Of a stretch of 40,559 bases of DNA, positions 15,917 through 25,176 are shown in pieces. This stretch comes from Psychromicrobium xiongbiense (GTDB taxonomy: Bacteria > Actinomycetota > Actinomycetes > Actinomycetales > Micrococcaceae), in NCBI RefSeq assembly GCF_030271165.1, contig NZ_JASSZH010000006.1:1-40559 (forward strand), read 5' to 3'. The notes beneath the pieces are model-generated. The model searched no databases, was not told where the DNA came from, and saw only the letters and a program-made list of their open reading frames with translations. The translations under genes and the position numbers were made by a program. Within the stretch, counting starts at the first letter, position 1. Every line of letters begins with the position of its first letter.

Positions 15917-17707
15917 TCAGGCGATCAAGTTCTGTACCTGGACCAGGTGATCCCGTTCCAGGACGTTTTGTGCGTGTTCGAGCTCGAACCGAACCCGCTC
16001 GGCATCCCAGCCCAGGGGCTCAGCAAGGATCTCCGCCGTCTCCGCAAGCAGTTCGCGACTGACCAGGCCGCGGAACGCCAGGGACGTCCTCCGGATGAAG
16101 ACATCGATCAGGTGGCCGATCTGTTCCTGCTCCGCCAGGTAAAGAAGTTCCCGGCTGCTCAGCTCGTGCGTGGAATGCAGCACCGCGTCGGGGCCGGTCT
16201 GCAGGAAAGCGATGACGTCGTCGGCACGGGTTCCGTAGCGAGTCAGCAGAGTTGCTGCCCGGGCGGCATCGACCGTGCTGGTCTGGTGCGCTGTAATCCA
16301 TTCCTCCACCCCGGCATCGGTCCGGGGGAATCCGACGCCGCCGCCAATGGCCAGCTCTGCTGTCGAAATGGTGCGTGAGGCACCCAACAACGCCAAAACC
16401 TCATTGCTGAGATGCTCGCTCAGCGCACGGAAGGTAGTCCACTTTCCGCCCACCAGACTCAGAACGGGAACATCCCGCTCCCCCTGGCGGTGCTGTGCCT
16501 GCTCGATCCGGTAGTCGCGGGAGACGAAGCCAGGCTGGGTGTCATCGTGCTTGGGCAGCGGCCGGATGCCGGAGAAGGTGTAGATGATCTGCTCACGATC
16601 AAGGGATACGTCCGGGAAGACATGGTTGACCAGCTCGAAGAAGTACTCGATTTCCTCTTCGGTGCAGACCGGGGAGACACGCGGATCCGCGTTGATGTCT
16701 GTGGTACCCACCAGGACCCGGTCGGCCAGTGGGTAGATCAGCACGATCCGGCCGTCGGTGTGCTCAAAGAAGATCTCACGGCCCGCGCAGGCTGCCAACA
16801 GCTCCGGGGAATCAAGCACAATGTGCGATCCCTTGGTCCCGCCCATGAAGGAGGTCGGTGCGCCCAGCGCCTCATTGGTCAGGTCCACCCAGGCGCCGCT
16901 GGTGTTGACCACCACCTCGGCATCGAAGGTGAAGGTCTCACCGGAGAGCTGGTCGGTCAGCTCCACTCCGTGATCGGTGAACGCCGTGGCGGCAACATAG
17001 TTAGCGGGGCGGGCCGTGTGGTCGGCACCCTCGCCAGTGCCTGCTGCCACACCATCGCGCAGCACGTCCAGGGTCAGCCGTTCCGGGTTGTGCACCGAGG
17101 CATCAAAGTACGTGGCCGCGTACTTCACATCGGAGCGCAGCCGGGGCAGCTCCTCGAGCGCCTTCTTGTGGCCGACGAACTGGTGACGGGGCACAGTACC
17201 GCCATCACGGGAGAAGGAGTCATAGAGGCTCAGGCCCAGTTTGATCAGGAGGGCACCGCGCTCCTGCGGCTTGCCCTGTTTGTGGGTCAGGAAGCGCATC
17301 GGTGCCGAGAGCACGCCGGAAACGGTGGAAAAGATCGGGATGGTGGTCTTCAGCGGCTTGACATAGTGCGGCGCGATCTTCAGCAGGCGATTGCGCTCCT
17401 CAACGGATTCCTTCACCAGACGGAACTCGCCATTCTCCAGGTACCGGATACCGCCGTGGATCATATGCGAGGAGGCGCCTGAGGCACCCTGGCAGTAGTC
17501 GCCGCGTTCCACCAGCGCCACGTCGATTCCCTGCAGCGCCAGGTCACGGAAAGTACCCACACCATTGATCCCGCCTCCGATGATCAACACCTGAGCCCGG
17601 GGCCGGTCCTTCAACGCTTCAACGCTTGTCCGAACCTCTCCCTGAACCGGAACAGCTGATGAGGCTGCAGAGTCAGAAGTGGTGGTGTGCTCCGAGTGGC
17701 TGGACAT
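15917..17707 (-). CDS. glpD: Aerobic glycerol-3-phosphate dehydrogenase
   Basis: This 596-aa FAD enzyme oxidises glycerol 3-phosphate to dihydroxyacetone phosphate at the membrane and passes electrons to quinones. After about 35 flexible residues, the dinucleotide fold is QVLIIGGGINGVGTFRDLAL, followed by the family signature GDYCQGASGASSHMIHGG. IRYLENGEFRLVKE and the GTKGSHIVLD and GTTDI segments follow, ending with a helical C-terminal domain. Length is in the GlpD range. GGAAGG lies 7 nt before the ATG. It is first on the minus strand of the glp cluster and is divergent from the SorC-type regulator, sharing a 156-bp AT-richer control region. A plausible promoter (TTGACT, 18-nt spacer, CAGAAT) lies in that region. 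Confidence 0.97.
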   Translation of the reverse strand: MSSHSEHTTTSDSAASSAVPVQGEVRTSVEALKDRPRAQVLIIGGGINGVGTFRDLALQGIDVALVERGDYCQGASGASSHMIHGGIRYLENGEFRLVKESVEERNRLLKIAPHYVKPLKTTIPIFSTVSGVLSAPMRFLTHKQGKPQERGALLIKLGLSLYDSFSRDGGTVPRHQFVGHKKALEELPRLRSDVKYAATYFDASVHNPERLTLDVLRDGVAAGTGEGADHTARPANYVAATAFTDHGVELTDQLSGETFTFDAEVVVNTSGAWVDLTNEALGAPTSFMGGTKGSHIVLDSPELLAACAGREIFFEHTDGRIVLIYPLADRVLVGTTDINADPRVSPVCTEEEIEYFFELVNHVFPDVSLDREQIIYTFSGIRPLPKHDDTQPGFVSRDYRIEQAQHRQGERDVPVLSLVGGKWTTFRALSEHLSNEVLALLGASRTISTAELAIGGGVGFPRTDAGVEEWITAHQTSTVDAARAATLLTRYGTRADDVIAFLQTGPDAVLHSTHELSSRELLYLAEQEQIGHLIDVFIRRTSLAFRGLVSRELLAETAEILAEPLGWDAERVRFELEHAQNVLERDHLVQVQNLIA

Positions 17708-17863
17708 GAAAAGAACCTTCCTGCGCCGTTGATGGGGTGGTCTTCACAAAACATGAAAAACAGGCGGCCCGTCTCTCAGGGCAACCGTTAGGACTATTCT
17801 GGGAAGAAAATGAAAATACAGTCAAGATAAATGCACATACGTGCAGAATGGAGTGGAACTTCT
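17708..17863. promoter_or_regulatory. Divergent control region between glpD and the SorC-type regulator
   Basis: This 156-bp region is visibly AT-richer than its surroundings. For glpD (minus strand) a promoter can be drawn as TTGACT (17825-17820), 18 nt, CAGAAT (17801-17796). An inverted repeat TGCAC-N4-GTGCA (17832-17845) is a candidate operator just before the regulator start. The string ATGAAAA occurs three times (from 17705, 17752 and 17810). The first overlaps the glpD start codon. Binding by the neighbouring regulator is inference. Confidence 0.4.
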
Positions 17864-18826
17864 ATGCGAACCAGCTCGTTTGCCGCTGCGGAAGCCCTCC
17901 GCGCTGCACAAATGTATTACCTGCAGGACCTGACGATGGACGCCATCGCCCGCGAGTTGAACACCTCCCGTTCGACCGTCTCCCGACTGCTCGCCACCGC
18001 CCGGGACACCGGCCTGGTTCAGATTCAGATCCGTACCCCTCATGAGGGAGCGGCCGGGCTGGAGCGCGCCATCCGCAGCCGCTACCGGGTGGAAGTCCAC
18101 GTGGTACCGGTCCCTGACATTCTCAATGAGGGCGAGGTCCTGGACCGGGTCGCCCTTCAGGCCGCGCGCACCATCGGCCCGGTGATCGACTCCGATGCCG
18201 TCGTCGGCGTCGCCTGGGGATCCACCCTGAGTGCGGTGAGCCGGCATCTGCAGCCCAAACCCACCCACGACTGCACCATTGTGCAACTCAACGGTGCCGG
18301 CAATACCCGTACCAGCGGCATCGCCTACGCCTCTGAGATCCTCTCCCGCTTCGGTCATGCGTACGGAGCCCGGGTCGTGCAGTTTCCGGTACCGACCTTC
18401 TTTGACCGGGAGACGACGCGGGAGGCCATGTGGGAGGAGCGGAGCGTCCGACGCATCTTGGAGCTTCAGGCAAAAATGACGATCGCCATCTTCAGCGTCG
18501 GCTCGGTCAACGCCGAGGTGCCCAGTCATGTCTACGCCGGAGGCTATCTCGACGAGGACGATCTGCGGAGCCTTGAGGAACACCAGGTGGCCGGCGATGT
18601 CGCCACCGTGTTTTTCCGCGCCGATGGGACGGACGCTGATATTCCGCTCAACCGTAGAACCTCTGGCCCGCCACTCGACCTCCTGCGCCGAGTCCGGCGA
18701 CGGATCTGTGTGGTCTCCGGTCCGTCCAAAATCAAGGGCCTGCTGGGTGCGCTGGCCGCCGGTCTGGTCACCGAACTGATCGTGGACCAGGCGACAGCGC
18801 GGCGTCTGGTGGAACTGGACGCCTGA
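17864..18826 (+). CDS. SorC-family (sugar-binding) transcriptional regulator
   Basis: This predicted 320-aa protein has an N-terminal helix-turn-helix (about residues 15-50, YYLQDLTMDAIARELNTSRS then TVSRLLATARD) and a C-terminal SorC/DeoR-like sugar-phosphate-binding domain, recognisable from DSDAVVGVAWGSTLSAVSRH. Family members form tetramers whose DNA binding is controlled by a phosphorylated sugar. I choose the ATG at 17864 because GGAGTGG lies 7 nt before it. The longer frame from 17831 lacks a site and covers the TGCAC inverted repeat. It is transcribed away from glpD, so regulation of the glp genes with glycerol 3-phosphate or dihydroxyacetone phosphate as signal is a reasonable inference. 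Classical GlpR belongs to the distinct DeoR family, so this pairing is worth testing. Confidence 0.85.
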   Translation: MRTSSFAAAEALRAAQMYYLQDLTMDAIARELNTSRSTVSRLLATARDTGLVQIQIRTPHEGAAGLERAIRSRYRVEVHVVPVPDILNEGEVLDRVALQAARTIGPVIDSDAVVGVAWGSTLSAVSRHLQPKPTHDCTIVQLNGAGNTRTSGIAYASEILSRFGHAYGARVVQFPVPTFFDRETTREAMWEERSVRRILELQAKMTIAIFSVGSVNAEVPSHVYAGGYLDEDDLRSLEEHQVAGDVATVFFRADGTDADIPLNRRTSGPPLDLLRRVRRRICVVSGPSKIKGLLGALAAGLVTELIVDQATARRLVELDA

Positions 18827-18831
18827 GTCGG

Positions 18832-18837
18832 TAAAGT
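18832..18837 (+). promoter_or_regulatory. -10 box TAAAGT before the aldo/keto reductase
   Basis: TAAAGT lies exactly 7 nt before the ATG at 18845, just after the regulator stop. It could start a leaderless transcript for the three-gene operon. No good -35 is seen, and AAGG 1 nt before the ATG is too close for a normal ribosome binding site. Confidence 0.45.
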
Positions 18838-18844
18838 CGAAGGC

Positions 18845-19666
18845 ATGAGTGTCACCCCTCCCTCTCCCCAGTTGCCACTGCAGGGTTTTGGCCTGTACAA
18901 AGTTCCGCCCCAGGATGCCGAGGAACTGGCGTATCAAGCGATCGTCACGGGATACAGGCTGCTGGACACTGCGGCTATGTACGGCAACGAGGAAGGCGTA
19001 GGTGCCGCCGTCCGCCGCGCGGTCACGGACGGCCTGGTGCGCAGAGAGGATCTGTTCATCACCAGCAAGCTGTGGAATGACCGGCAGGGGTATGACTCCG
19101 CCCTCCGGGCCTTTCAGGAGAGCCGGGAGAAGCTGGGCCTGGACTACCTGGACCTCTACCTCATCCACTGGCCGTGCCCCGGTCGCGATGAGTACGTACA
19201 GACCTGGGAAGCTCTTCTGACACTGCCGGAGACCGGCCAGGTTCGTCAGGTCGGTGTCAGTAACTTTCTGCCTGAGCATCTGGACCGACTTGCCGACGCT
19301 ACCGGGGTCTTCCCTGCGGTAAACCAGGTGGAGGTCCACCCCTGGCTGCAGCAGCAGGAATTGCGTGCTTACCATCAGGAACACGGCGTGACCAGCCAGG
19401 CCTGGAGCCCGCTGGCACGCGGCCAGGTACTCCAGGACCCGGCCGTCATGGCTCTGGCCGAAAGCTGCGCGCTGACCCCGGCGCAACTCGTGCTCTGCTG
19501 GCTGCGGGACAGCGGTATATCAGCCGTTCCCAAGGCCTCCAGCACAGCCCGGATGAGAGAAAACTTTGATCTGCCACCGGCATCGCTCAGCGCCGAAATC
19601 ATGGAGGCGATGGCATCCCTGGACCAAGGCAAGCGCGTCGGCTCCGACCCCCGGAACGTCGCATGA
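18845..19666 (+). CDS. Aldo/keto reductase
   Basis: This 273-aa NADPH-dependent oxidoreductase of the AKR superfamily is close to the 2,5-diketo-D-gluconate reductase (AKR5) group. The catalytic tetrad is complete: Asp41 and Tyr46 in DTAAMYGNEEGVG, Lys75 in ITSKLWN, and His108 in LYLIHWP. GVSNFLPEHL and the C-terminal cofactor loop VPKASSTARMRENFD are typical, and length is normal. The physiological substrate is not readable, and such enzymes reduce many aldehydes and ketones. It starts 18 nt after the regulator stop and its own stop overlaps the next start (ATGA), so it leads a coupled trio with a hydrolase and a glycosyltransferase. Confidence 0.93.
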   Translation: MSVTPPSPQLPLQGFGLYKVPPQDAEELAYQAIVTGYRLLDTAAMYGNEEGVGAAVRRAVTDGLVRREDLFITSKLWNDRQGYDSALRAFQESREKLGLDYLDLYLIHWPCPGRDEYVQTWEALLTLPETGQVRQVGVSNFLPEHLDRLADATGVFPAVNQVEVHPWLQQQELRAYHQEHGVTSQAWSPLARGQVLQDPAVMALAESCALTPAQLVLCWLRDSGISAVPKASSTARMRENFDLPPASLSAEIMEAMASLDQGKRVGSDPRNVA

Positions 19667-20619
19667 GCACAGCACAGAAAACACCGGGGCCTCACCAGTA
19701 TCTGCCGCAGTTCGGCACGCGGGAAAGCACCCATGCCCTGGACGTGGACGGAACAACGCTGCACTACTGGGAGTACTCGGCATCCGCCGGAGCCGCTGGG
19801 GCCGATCGGGTCGAGCCCACCACCATCGTGCTGGTTCATGGTTTCCGGGGTGAACACCACGGCCTGGCCCGGGTGGTGGAGGCCATGCCACAGTACCGGT
19901 TCCTGGCCCCCGATCTTCCCGGGTTTGGGTCGAGCCCCGCCTACCCGGACCGCGAGCACACCGTGGCAGCCTACGCCCAGACCATTGCAGCCTTCTGCGA
20001 TGCGATGGGCCTGGATCACCACCAGGTGTTGCTGGGCCATTCTTTCGGCTCGATTGTGGCCAGCCACCTGGCAGCCGGGCTGCCGGACCGCTTCGCCGCG
20101 CTGATCCTGGTCAACCCGATCGCAGTCCCGGCGCTGGAAGGGCCTAAAGGCGTGCTGACCAAACTGGCCCAGTTCTACTACTGGGCCTGTGCCAGGCTCC
20201 CGGAACGAGCGGGTCAGGCTCTGCTGCGCAGTCCCGCCATCGTCCAGATCATGAGTGTCAGCATGGCCAAGACCCGGGACCCTGAACTCCTGCGCTTTAT
20301 CCACGGCCAGCATCAGGCCTACTTCAGCGATTTCGCCAGCCGGGACATGCTGCTGGAATCCTTCCGAGCCTCCATTGCCGGCACCGTCGCTCAGGTGGCC
20401 AGCCAGCTGGAGCTGCCGACGCTCCTGATCGCGGGTTCGCGCGATGAAATCGCTCCGCCCTCCGCACAGCGCAGGATGCTCCCTCAGCTGCCGGACGCCC
20501 GGCTGGAGGTCATTGACGGCGTCGGGCATCTGATCCACTACGAGACGCCAGAAGTCGCCGCCGCAGCGATCAGTGGATTCCTGCGCGAGGTGCTGGTTCA
20601 GAAAGGGCCTGCCGCATGA
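19663..20619 (+). CDS. Alpha/beta hydrolase
   Basis: This 318-aa serine hydrolase has an alpha/beta fold. The nucleophile is Ser127 in the elbow VLLGHSFGSIVAS. The oxyanion-hole region is IVLVHGFRGEHHG, the acid is probably Asp in IAGSRDEIAPP, and the His lies in GVGHLIHYETPE near the C terminus. A cap region rich in aromatic residues (QFYYWACARLPERAG) lies between. Start and stop both overlap neighbours by 4 bp (ATGA), so it is translationally coupled to the reductase before it and the glycosyltransferase after it. There is no signal peptide. The substrate is unknown. A role in modifying or releasing an acylated glycoconjugate is only a guess from the glycosyltransferase neighbour. Confidence 0.9.
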   Translation: MSTAQKTPGPHQYLPQFGTRESTHALDVDGTTLHYWEYSASAGAAGADRVEPTTIVLVHGFRGEHHGLARVVEAMPQYRFLAPDLPGFGSSPAYPDREHTVAAYAQTIAAFCDAMGLDHHQVLLGHSFGSIVASHLAAGLPDRFAALILVNPIAVPALEGPKGVLTKLAQFYYWACARLPERAGQALLRSPAIVQIMSVSMAKTRDPELLRFIHGQHQAYFSDFASRDMLLESFRASIAGTVAQVASQLELPTLLIAGSRDEIAPPSAQRRMLPQLPDARLEVIDGVGHLIHYETPEVAAAAISGFLREVLVQKGPAA

Positions 20620-21701
20620 AGATCGTGATGGATGCCAGATTCACTCGCACCGACTTCCACGACGGGATCAGTCGCTACGGCTCCAGCCTCATCGAGGCGA
20701 CCGCCAAGCTCGCCGACGTCACCATGCTGATCAACGATGAGCGGCAACTTGCGCTGTTACCGGACCTCCCCTGGGTCAAGGTCAATTCGCCGCTGTCCCC
20801 ACTCGAAATCTTTGTGGCTCGCAAAATCAATCCCCTGGCCCCCGATGCCGTCTTCACTCCCCTGCAGACCATGGGGTCCTGGGGTCGGAAGTACGGGCTG
20901 ATCCTGACCCTGCAGGACCTGATCTACTACCAGCACCCGCAACCGCCGGGATTCCTGCCGCTGCCGGTTCGGATCCTCTGGCGGCTCTACCACCGCGCCT
21001 ACTGGCCGCAGCGGGTGCTGCTCAACCGCGCGGACATCGTGGCGACGATCTCCCGCACCTCCAAGCGTCTGATCGAAGAATTCCGGCTGACCCGCCGTCC
21101 GCTGCGGATAGTGGGAAACGCACCGCAGCCGGGCAAACAGCCGCGGGAACCTGAGCGTGCCCCGGAGCCGATGCTGGTCTACATGGGTTCCTTCATGCCC
21201 TACAAAAATGTCGAGACCATGATCCGCGCGATGGCAGAGTTGCCGGGTCTGAGCCTGCATCTGCTCTCCCGCATCACACCGGAGCGCCGCGCAGAACTGG
21301 AGCCGCTCATACCTGCCGGGGCCACGGTGGTGTTCCATAACGGCGTCACCGATGACGAATACGACAATCTGGTCCGCCGGGCGACGGCTCTGGTCACGCT
21401 GTCCAAGGCCGAAGGGTACGGGCTGCCACTGGTCGAATCGATGACGCTCGGCACCCCGGTCGTGGTGGCGGATACCGAGATCTTCCGGGAAGTGGGCGGC
21501 GAGGCCGCGCTCTACGCTGACCCGGACAGTCCACAGGCCTTTGCTGCCGCCGTACGTACGCTCAGCGAGCCGGGTGTCTGGCGTAAACGTTCGGCCGCCT
21601 CGTTGGAGCAGGCTGCCACGTACAGCTGGGAGTCCTCAGCGCGGGAGCTGGTGGCCGCTGCGCAGGAGGCCGCTGAGCTGGCTCAGACATCCGGTCGCTG
21701 A
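20616..21701 (+). CDS. GT4-type glycosyltransferase (group 1)
   Basis: This 361-aa GT-B-fold glycosyltransferase transfers a sugar from a nucleotide- or lipid-linked donor. The N-terminal domain has a Gly-poor acceptor side (MDARFTRTDFHDGISRYGSS). The C-terminal donor domain starts at EPMLVYMGSFMPYKNVETM and carries the GT4 E-x7-E signature in LSKAEGYGLPLVESMTLGTP, followed by VVADTEIFREVGGEAALYAD. The first Glu is in AEGYG and the second in LVESM. Basic patches suggest membrane association. Its ATG overlaps the hydrolase stop, and it converges on priA with a 31-nt gap. Acceptor and product are unknown. It is soluble by prediction and may act on a cell-envelope glycolipid. Confidence 0.9.
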   Translation: MKIVMDARFTRTDFHDGISRYGSSLIEATAKLADVTMLINDERQLALLPDLPWVKVNSPLSPLEIFVARKINPLAPDAVFTPLQTMGSWGRKYGLILTLQDLIYYQHPQPPGFLPLPVRILWRLYHRAYWPQRVLLNRADIVATISRTSKRLIEEFRLTRRPLRIVGNAPQPGKQPREPERAPEPMLVYMGSFMPYKNVETMIRAMAELPGLSLHLLSRITPERRAELEPLIPAGATVVFHNGVTDDEYDNLVRRATALVTLSKAEGYGLPLVESMTLGTPVVVADTEIFREVGGEAALYADPDSPQAFAAAVRTLSEPGVWRKRSAASLEQAATYSWESSARELVAAAQEAAELAQTSGR

Positions 21702-21732
21702 GCACCTCGACAGATCGACCGGAGCCCTCCTG

Positions 21733-23847
21733 CTACAGAAGATCCACACCATCGCAGCGCACCTGCACCGGAGCTCCCTGGCCTCCCGCCGAAATTGACG
21801 CCTTCAGCGCCCGGATATGCTCCAGAACCTGCTGAGCCTGGGCGTAGGGAACGAAGAGCAAATCACGGTAATGCTCGCCAATAAGGGATTCCGCCGCTTC
21901 ACTCTCCTGCATCCGGCTGCTGGCTTCCGGCTGGCCACCCTGCTGTTGTTCCGTGCGCCAGGATGATTCGACCGGAACCGGACCGGTCCGCCGGATGCCC
22001 GCGGGCAGCTCCAGACGAGTGCTGAACGCCTTCACAGCCTCACGGCTTCCGCTCAGCGCCACCAGACGCACGGCAGGGGGCAATCCCACCTCGGCCCGCT
22101 GGGCCAGTTCCCGTTCTGCCCAGGCTTCAGGCTGCCAACCCACCAGTGCTGTTACCGCCGGCGAGGGGCTTGCCGTCAAGACGACCACTCCGCCATCGCG
22201 GGCGGGACGCACCAGGGCAGCGGCACCAAACCAGCGGCGCAGTGTCTCCTCGCCAGCACGCAGGTTCTCCCGCCGCAGCAGCGAATCCCCGTCCAGCAGC
22301 AGAGCCGCCGCGTAACCGCCCTCGGCCACCGGTTCGGCACCCACTGTCGCCACCACCAGTGCTGGTGAGGCAGGAACAGTCGCTTTCACGTGGTCACCCG
22401 CTGAGGAAACCACCGGGACCTGCGGGAAGGCGCGGCCGATCTCCTCGGCTGTGCGTGCGACGCCGGGCACCCCCCGGCGCAATACCGTGCCACCGCAGTG
22501 GGGGCAGCAGAACGATGGCTCCACCCGCGCGCACCACCGGCATCGCAGCGCATCATGGCGTCCCGGCTGGTACAGCGGCCCCTGGCAGGCTCTGCACCTG
22601 GCCGGTTCTCGACACTGTTGGCAGAGCAAGCTGGCCAGATAGCCGCCCCTAGCCACCTGAACCAGCACCGGCCCTTCACGCAAGCCGTCCTGGGCAGCAC
22701 GCCAGGCGCGTTCAGGCAGCCGTGCGCTGGCCGCCAGAGGGTCCCTGGAGAGTTCAAAGCTGTCCCGGCTGCTGACCACTCGCGGGGTCACGATCCGCGC
22801 GATACTCCGGGCCGGAGTCAACGCCTGCAGCCACCCCGATTCCACCAGCCGCTGAGTCTCCGTGCTGCGGGTGAAGCCAGCCAGTAGTACCGCTGTGCCT
22901 TGCAACCTGGCCCGGAGCAGCAGGACCTCCCGGGCATGCTGGTAGGGGGCGCGGCGTTCAATCAGGACGTCGTCGCCATCATCCCAGCAGCAGACCAGTC
23001 CCAGATCCCGTACCGGCGCAAACGCTGCTGACCGGGTGCCCAGAGCGATTCTCCGCCGCCCGGACAGCAGGCTCAGAAAGCTCCGGTAGCGGGCGGTGGG
23101 TCCGTCATCGGCGCTGAGGACCGCGAAGCTCTCCGGCCCCAACGCCTCCGCCATCACGGTCGAGAGCTGATCGAGGTCGCGCTGGTTCGGCAGGACCACG
23201 ATGGCGCCCCGCCCACTCAGAGCGGTGGCCGCCACCGCCTGAGTCAGCTGGTGTGCCCAGGAGCGTGCGCCGTATCCCTGCAGGGAGCTCAGCGCCGCAC
23301 GAGGAGAGCCGCCGCCCGCCAGATGGTCCAGGAAGGCTCCGGCCCGTTCGTATCCTTCAAAAACTGCAGGCTCCAGGGCCACGGGGGTCTCAGCGGCGTC
23401 CGGCGCTTCATCCCGGGAGAGAAAATCCTTGTCCAGCTTGGCCACTCTCGGCGGTATGGCACTGCGCAGGATGTCGGCTCGCACACCGGCATAACGTTCC
23501 GCCACCGCCTGCACCAAAGCCAGAATCTCCGGCTGAAGCACAGGCACCGCACTGACCACCTTGCGCAACGGACTCAAGGTGCGGCTCGTACTGGACCTCT
23601 CCGAACGGGACACCAGAAAACCAGGAAGTTCGCGCCCGGCAAACCACACCTTGACCCGCACACCGGGTTGTGCCTCGGCATCCAGATCAGCGGTGACCCG
23701 ATAGTCGAACAGTCGGTCAAGATGAGGCAGGGGAGATTCGATCAGCACCTGGGCGACGCTGTTGGCGATCTCAGGCTTCTCAGGCCCGGCAGCCGATGGA
23801 GACGGACCGAGGTCAATCAGGGCATCCTGCTCGGCGATCCTGCTCAT
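21733..23847 (-). CDS. priA: PriA-like primosomal protein N', helicase motifs degenerate
   Basis: This 704-aa protein aligns with PriA, which restarts stalled replication forks. The N-terminal 3'-DNA-binding region (LDRLFDYRVTADLDAEAQPG then VRVKVWFAG) and the zinc-binding block with CQQC, CRAC, CRWC and CPHC pairs in the second half are kept. The ATPase is not. Where a Walker A GSGKT is expected there is GYGARSWAHQL, and the DEAH box position reads WDDGDD. Loss of the helicase motor is characteristic of actinobacterial PriA, so it probably works as a structural primosome component. I use the second ATG (23847), 5 nt after GGAGG. The ATG at 23850 is too close. It lies 109 nt after metK in the mihF-gmk-rpoZ-coaBC-metK-priA block. 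Confidence 0.92.
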   Translation of the reverse strand: MSRIAEQDALIDLGPSPSAAGPEKPEIANSVAQVLIESPLPHLDRLFDYRVTADLDAEAQPGVRVKVWFAGRELPGFLVSRSERSSTSRTLSPLRKVVSAVPVLQPEILALVQAVAERYAGVRADILRSAIPPRVAKLDKDFLSRDEAPDAAETPVALEPAVFEGYERAGAFLDHLAGGGSPRAALSSLQGYGARSWAHQLTQAVAATALSGRGAIVVLPNQRDLDQLSTVMAEALGPESFAVLSADDGPTARYRSFLSLLSGRRRIALGTRSAAFAPVRDLGLVCCWDDGDDVLIERRAPYQHAREVLLLRARLQGTAVLLAGFTRSTETQRLVESGWLQALTPARSIARIVTPRVVSSRDSFELSRDPLAASARLPERAWRAAQDGLREGPVLVQVARGGYLASLLCQQCREPARCRACQGPLYQPGRHDALRCRWCARVEPSFCCPHCGGTVLRRGVPGVARTAEEIGRAFPQVPVVSSAGDHVKATVPASPALVVATVGAEPVAEGGYAAALLLDGDSLLRRENLRAGEETLRRWFGAAALVRPARDGGVVVLTASPSPAVTALVGWQPEAWAERELAQRAEVGLPPAVRLVALSGSREAVKAFSTRLELPAGIRRTGPVPVESSWRTEQQQGGQPEASSRMQESEAAESLIGEHYRDLLFVPYAQAQQVLEHIRALKASISAGGQGAPVQVRCDGVDLL

Positions 23848-23958
23848 CATCGCCTCCTTCTGCGCTCATCCTGAGGGCCTCCAGCGTAGATCCGGGCACC
23901 GACAGTTTTCCCGGAGCGCCTCACCGGCGCTCGTCCACAGGCGTCAGCAGCTGGGCGC

Positions 23959-25170
23959 TCAGGCCCCGAAGTAGCTGCGGAGTGCTTCTACCCGGTCCAG
24001 ACGCTCCCAGGTGAAGTCAGGCTCTTCGCGGCCGAAGTGGCCGTGGGCTGCCGTTTTGGCATAGATCGGCCGTAGCAGATCGAGGTCGCGAATGATCGCC
24101 TGGGGACGCAGATCGAAGATCTCGCGGATGGCATTGCTGATCTGTTGTGGATCCACGGTTTCGGTGCCGAAGGTTTCCACGTAGGTCCCCACCGGGCGTG
24201 CTTGGCCGATGGCGTAGGCCACCTGGATCTCCGCTCGTTTGGCCAGACCCGCGGCGACCACGTTCTTGGCCACCCAGCGCATCGCGTAGGCTGCCGAGCG
24301 GTCAACCTTCGACGGATCCTTGCCGGAGAAGGCTCCGCCACCGTGCCGGGCCATTCCACCATAGGTGTCCACGATGATCTTGCGTCCGGTCAGCCCGGCA
24401 TCGCCCACCGGTCCGCCCACGACGAACGGGCCGGCCGGGTTGAGGATGTTGCGGGTGCTGGACAGGTCCAGACCGGATTCGGCGAGTACCGGGGCAATCA
24501 CCACCTCGGCCAGATCGGCTCGCAGCTGATCGAGCGAGGCACCTTCGGCGTGCTGGCTGGAGATGACGACCGTCTCAACGCTGACCGGCCGGTCGCCATC
24601 GTAGCCGATGGTGACCTGGGTCTTGCCATCGGGGCGAAGATAGGCCAGTTCGCCGCTCTTGCGCACCTCGGACAGCCGCTCGGAGAGGCGGTGCGCCAGG
24701 AAAATAGGCGTCGGCATCAGGGTGGCAGTCTCATCCGAGGCATAGCCGAACATCAGACCCTGGTCTCCGGCGCCCTGTAGATCGTAGAGATCGGTGCTTC
24801 CCTCGCGGGCCTCCAGCGAATGGAAGACGCCCTCAAAGATGTCCGGGGACTGCTGCCCGATCGAGACCGATACCCCGCACCGGGCGCCATCGAAGCCATT
24901 GGCCGAGGAGTCGTAGCCGATGTTCAGGATGGTGTTGCGGACGATCTGCGGGATCTCCACATAGGCCTCGGTGGTGACCTCGCCCGCCACGTGCACCAGT
25001 CCGGTGGTGGCCATCGTCTCCACTGCGACGCGGGAATTGGGGTCCTCAGCGAGCAGGGCATCCAGAATCGCATCACTGATCTGGTCACAAATCTTGTCCG
25101 GATGCCCCTCGGTGACCGATTCCGAGGTGAAAAGCCTCAGCGACTGCTGCTCATCCGGTGTTGATTTCAC
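23959..25170 (-). CDS. metK: S-adenosylmethionine synthetase
   Basis: This 403-aa enzyme makes S-adenosylmethionine from methionine and ATP in the cytoplasm. Family signatures are complete: [18 protein letters not shown] at the N terminus, [12 protein letters not shown] in the middle, and the P-loop-like [20 protein letters not shown]. Length is normal. The start is GTG at 25170, giving [20 protein letters not shown] lies 6 nt before it, which fits a -10 box of a leaderless transcript. GAGGGA 14 nt upstream is too far to be a good ribosome binding site. It is 138 nt downstream of coaBC, so it may have its own promoter as well as read-through. Confidence 0.97.
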   Translation of the reverse strand: MKSTPDEQQSLRLFTSESVTEGHPDKICDQISDAILDALLAEDPNSRVAVETMATTGLVHVAGEVTTEAYVEIPQIVRNTILNIGYDSSANGFDGARCGVSVSIGQQSPDIFEGVFHSLEAREGSTDLYDLQGAGDQGLMFGYASDETATLMPTPIFLAHRLSERLSEVRKSGELAYLRPDGKTQVTIGYDGDRPVSVETVVISSQHAEGASLDQLRADLAEVVIAPVLAESGLDLSSTRNILNPAGPFVVGGPVGDAGLTGRKIIVDTYGGMARHGGGAFSGKDPSKVDRSAAYAMRWVAKNVVAAGLAKRAEIQVAYAIGQARPVGTYVETFGTETVDPQQISNAIREIFDLRPQAIIRDLDLLRPIYAKTAAHGHFGREEPDFTWERLDRVEALRSYFGA

Positions 25171-25176
25171 GTGGTT

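Noticed and set aside
17822..19486. A 554-codon minus-strand open frame opposite the SorC-type regulator and the aldo/keto reductase
   Set aside because: It is the shadow of two genes with intact motifs. It crosses their intergenic gap and has no domain signature or ribosome binding site.
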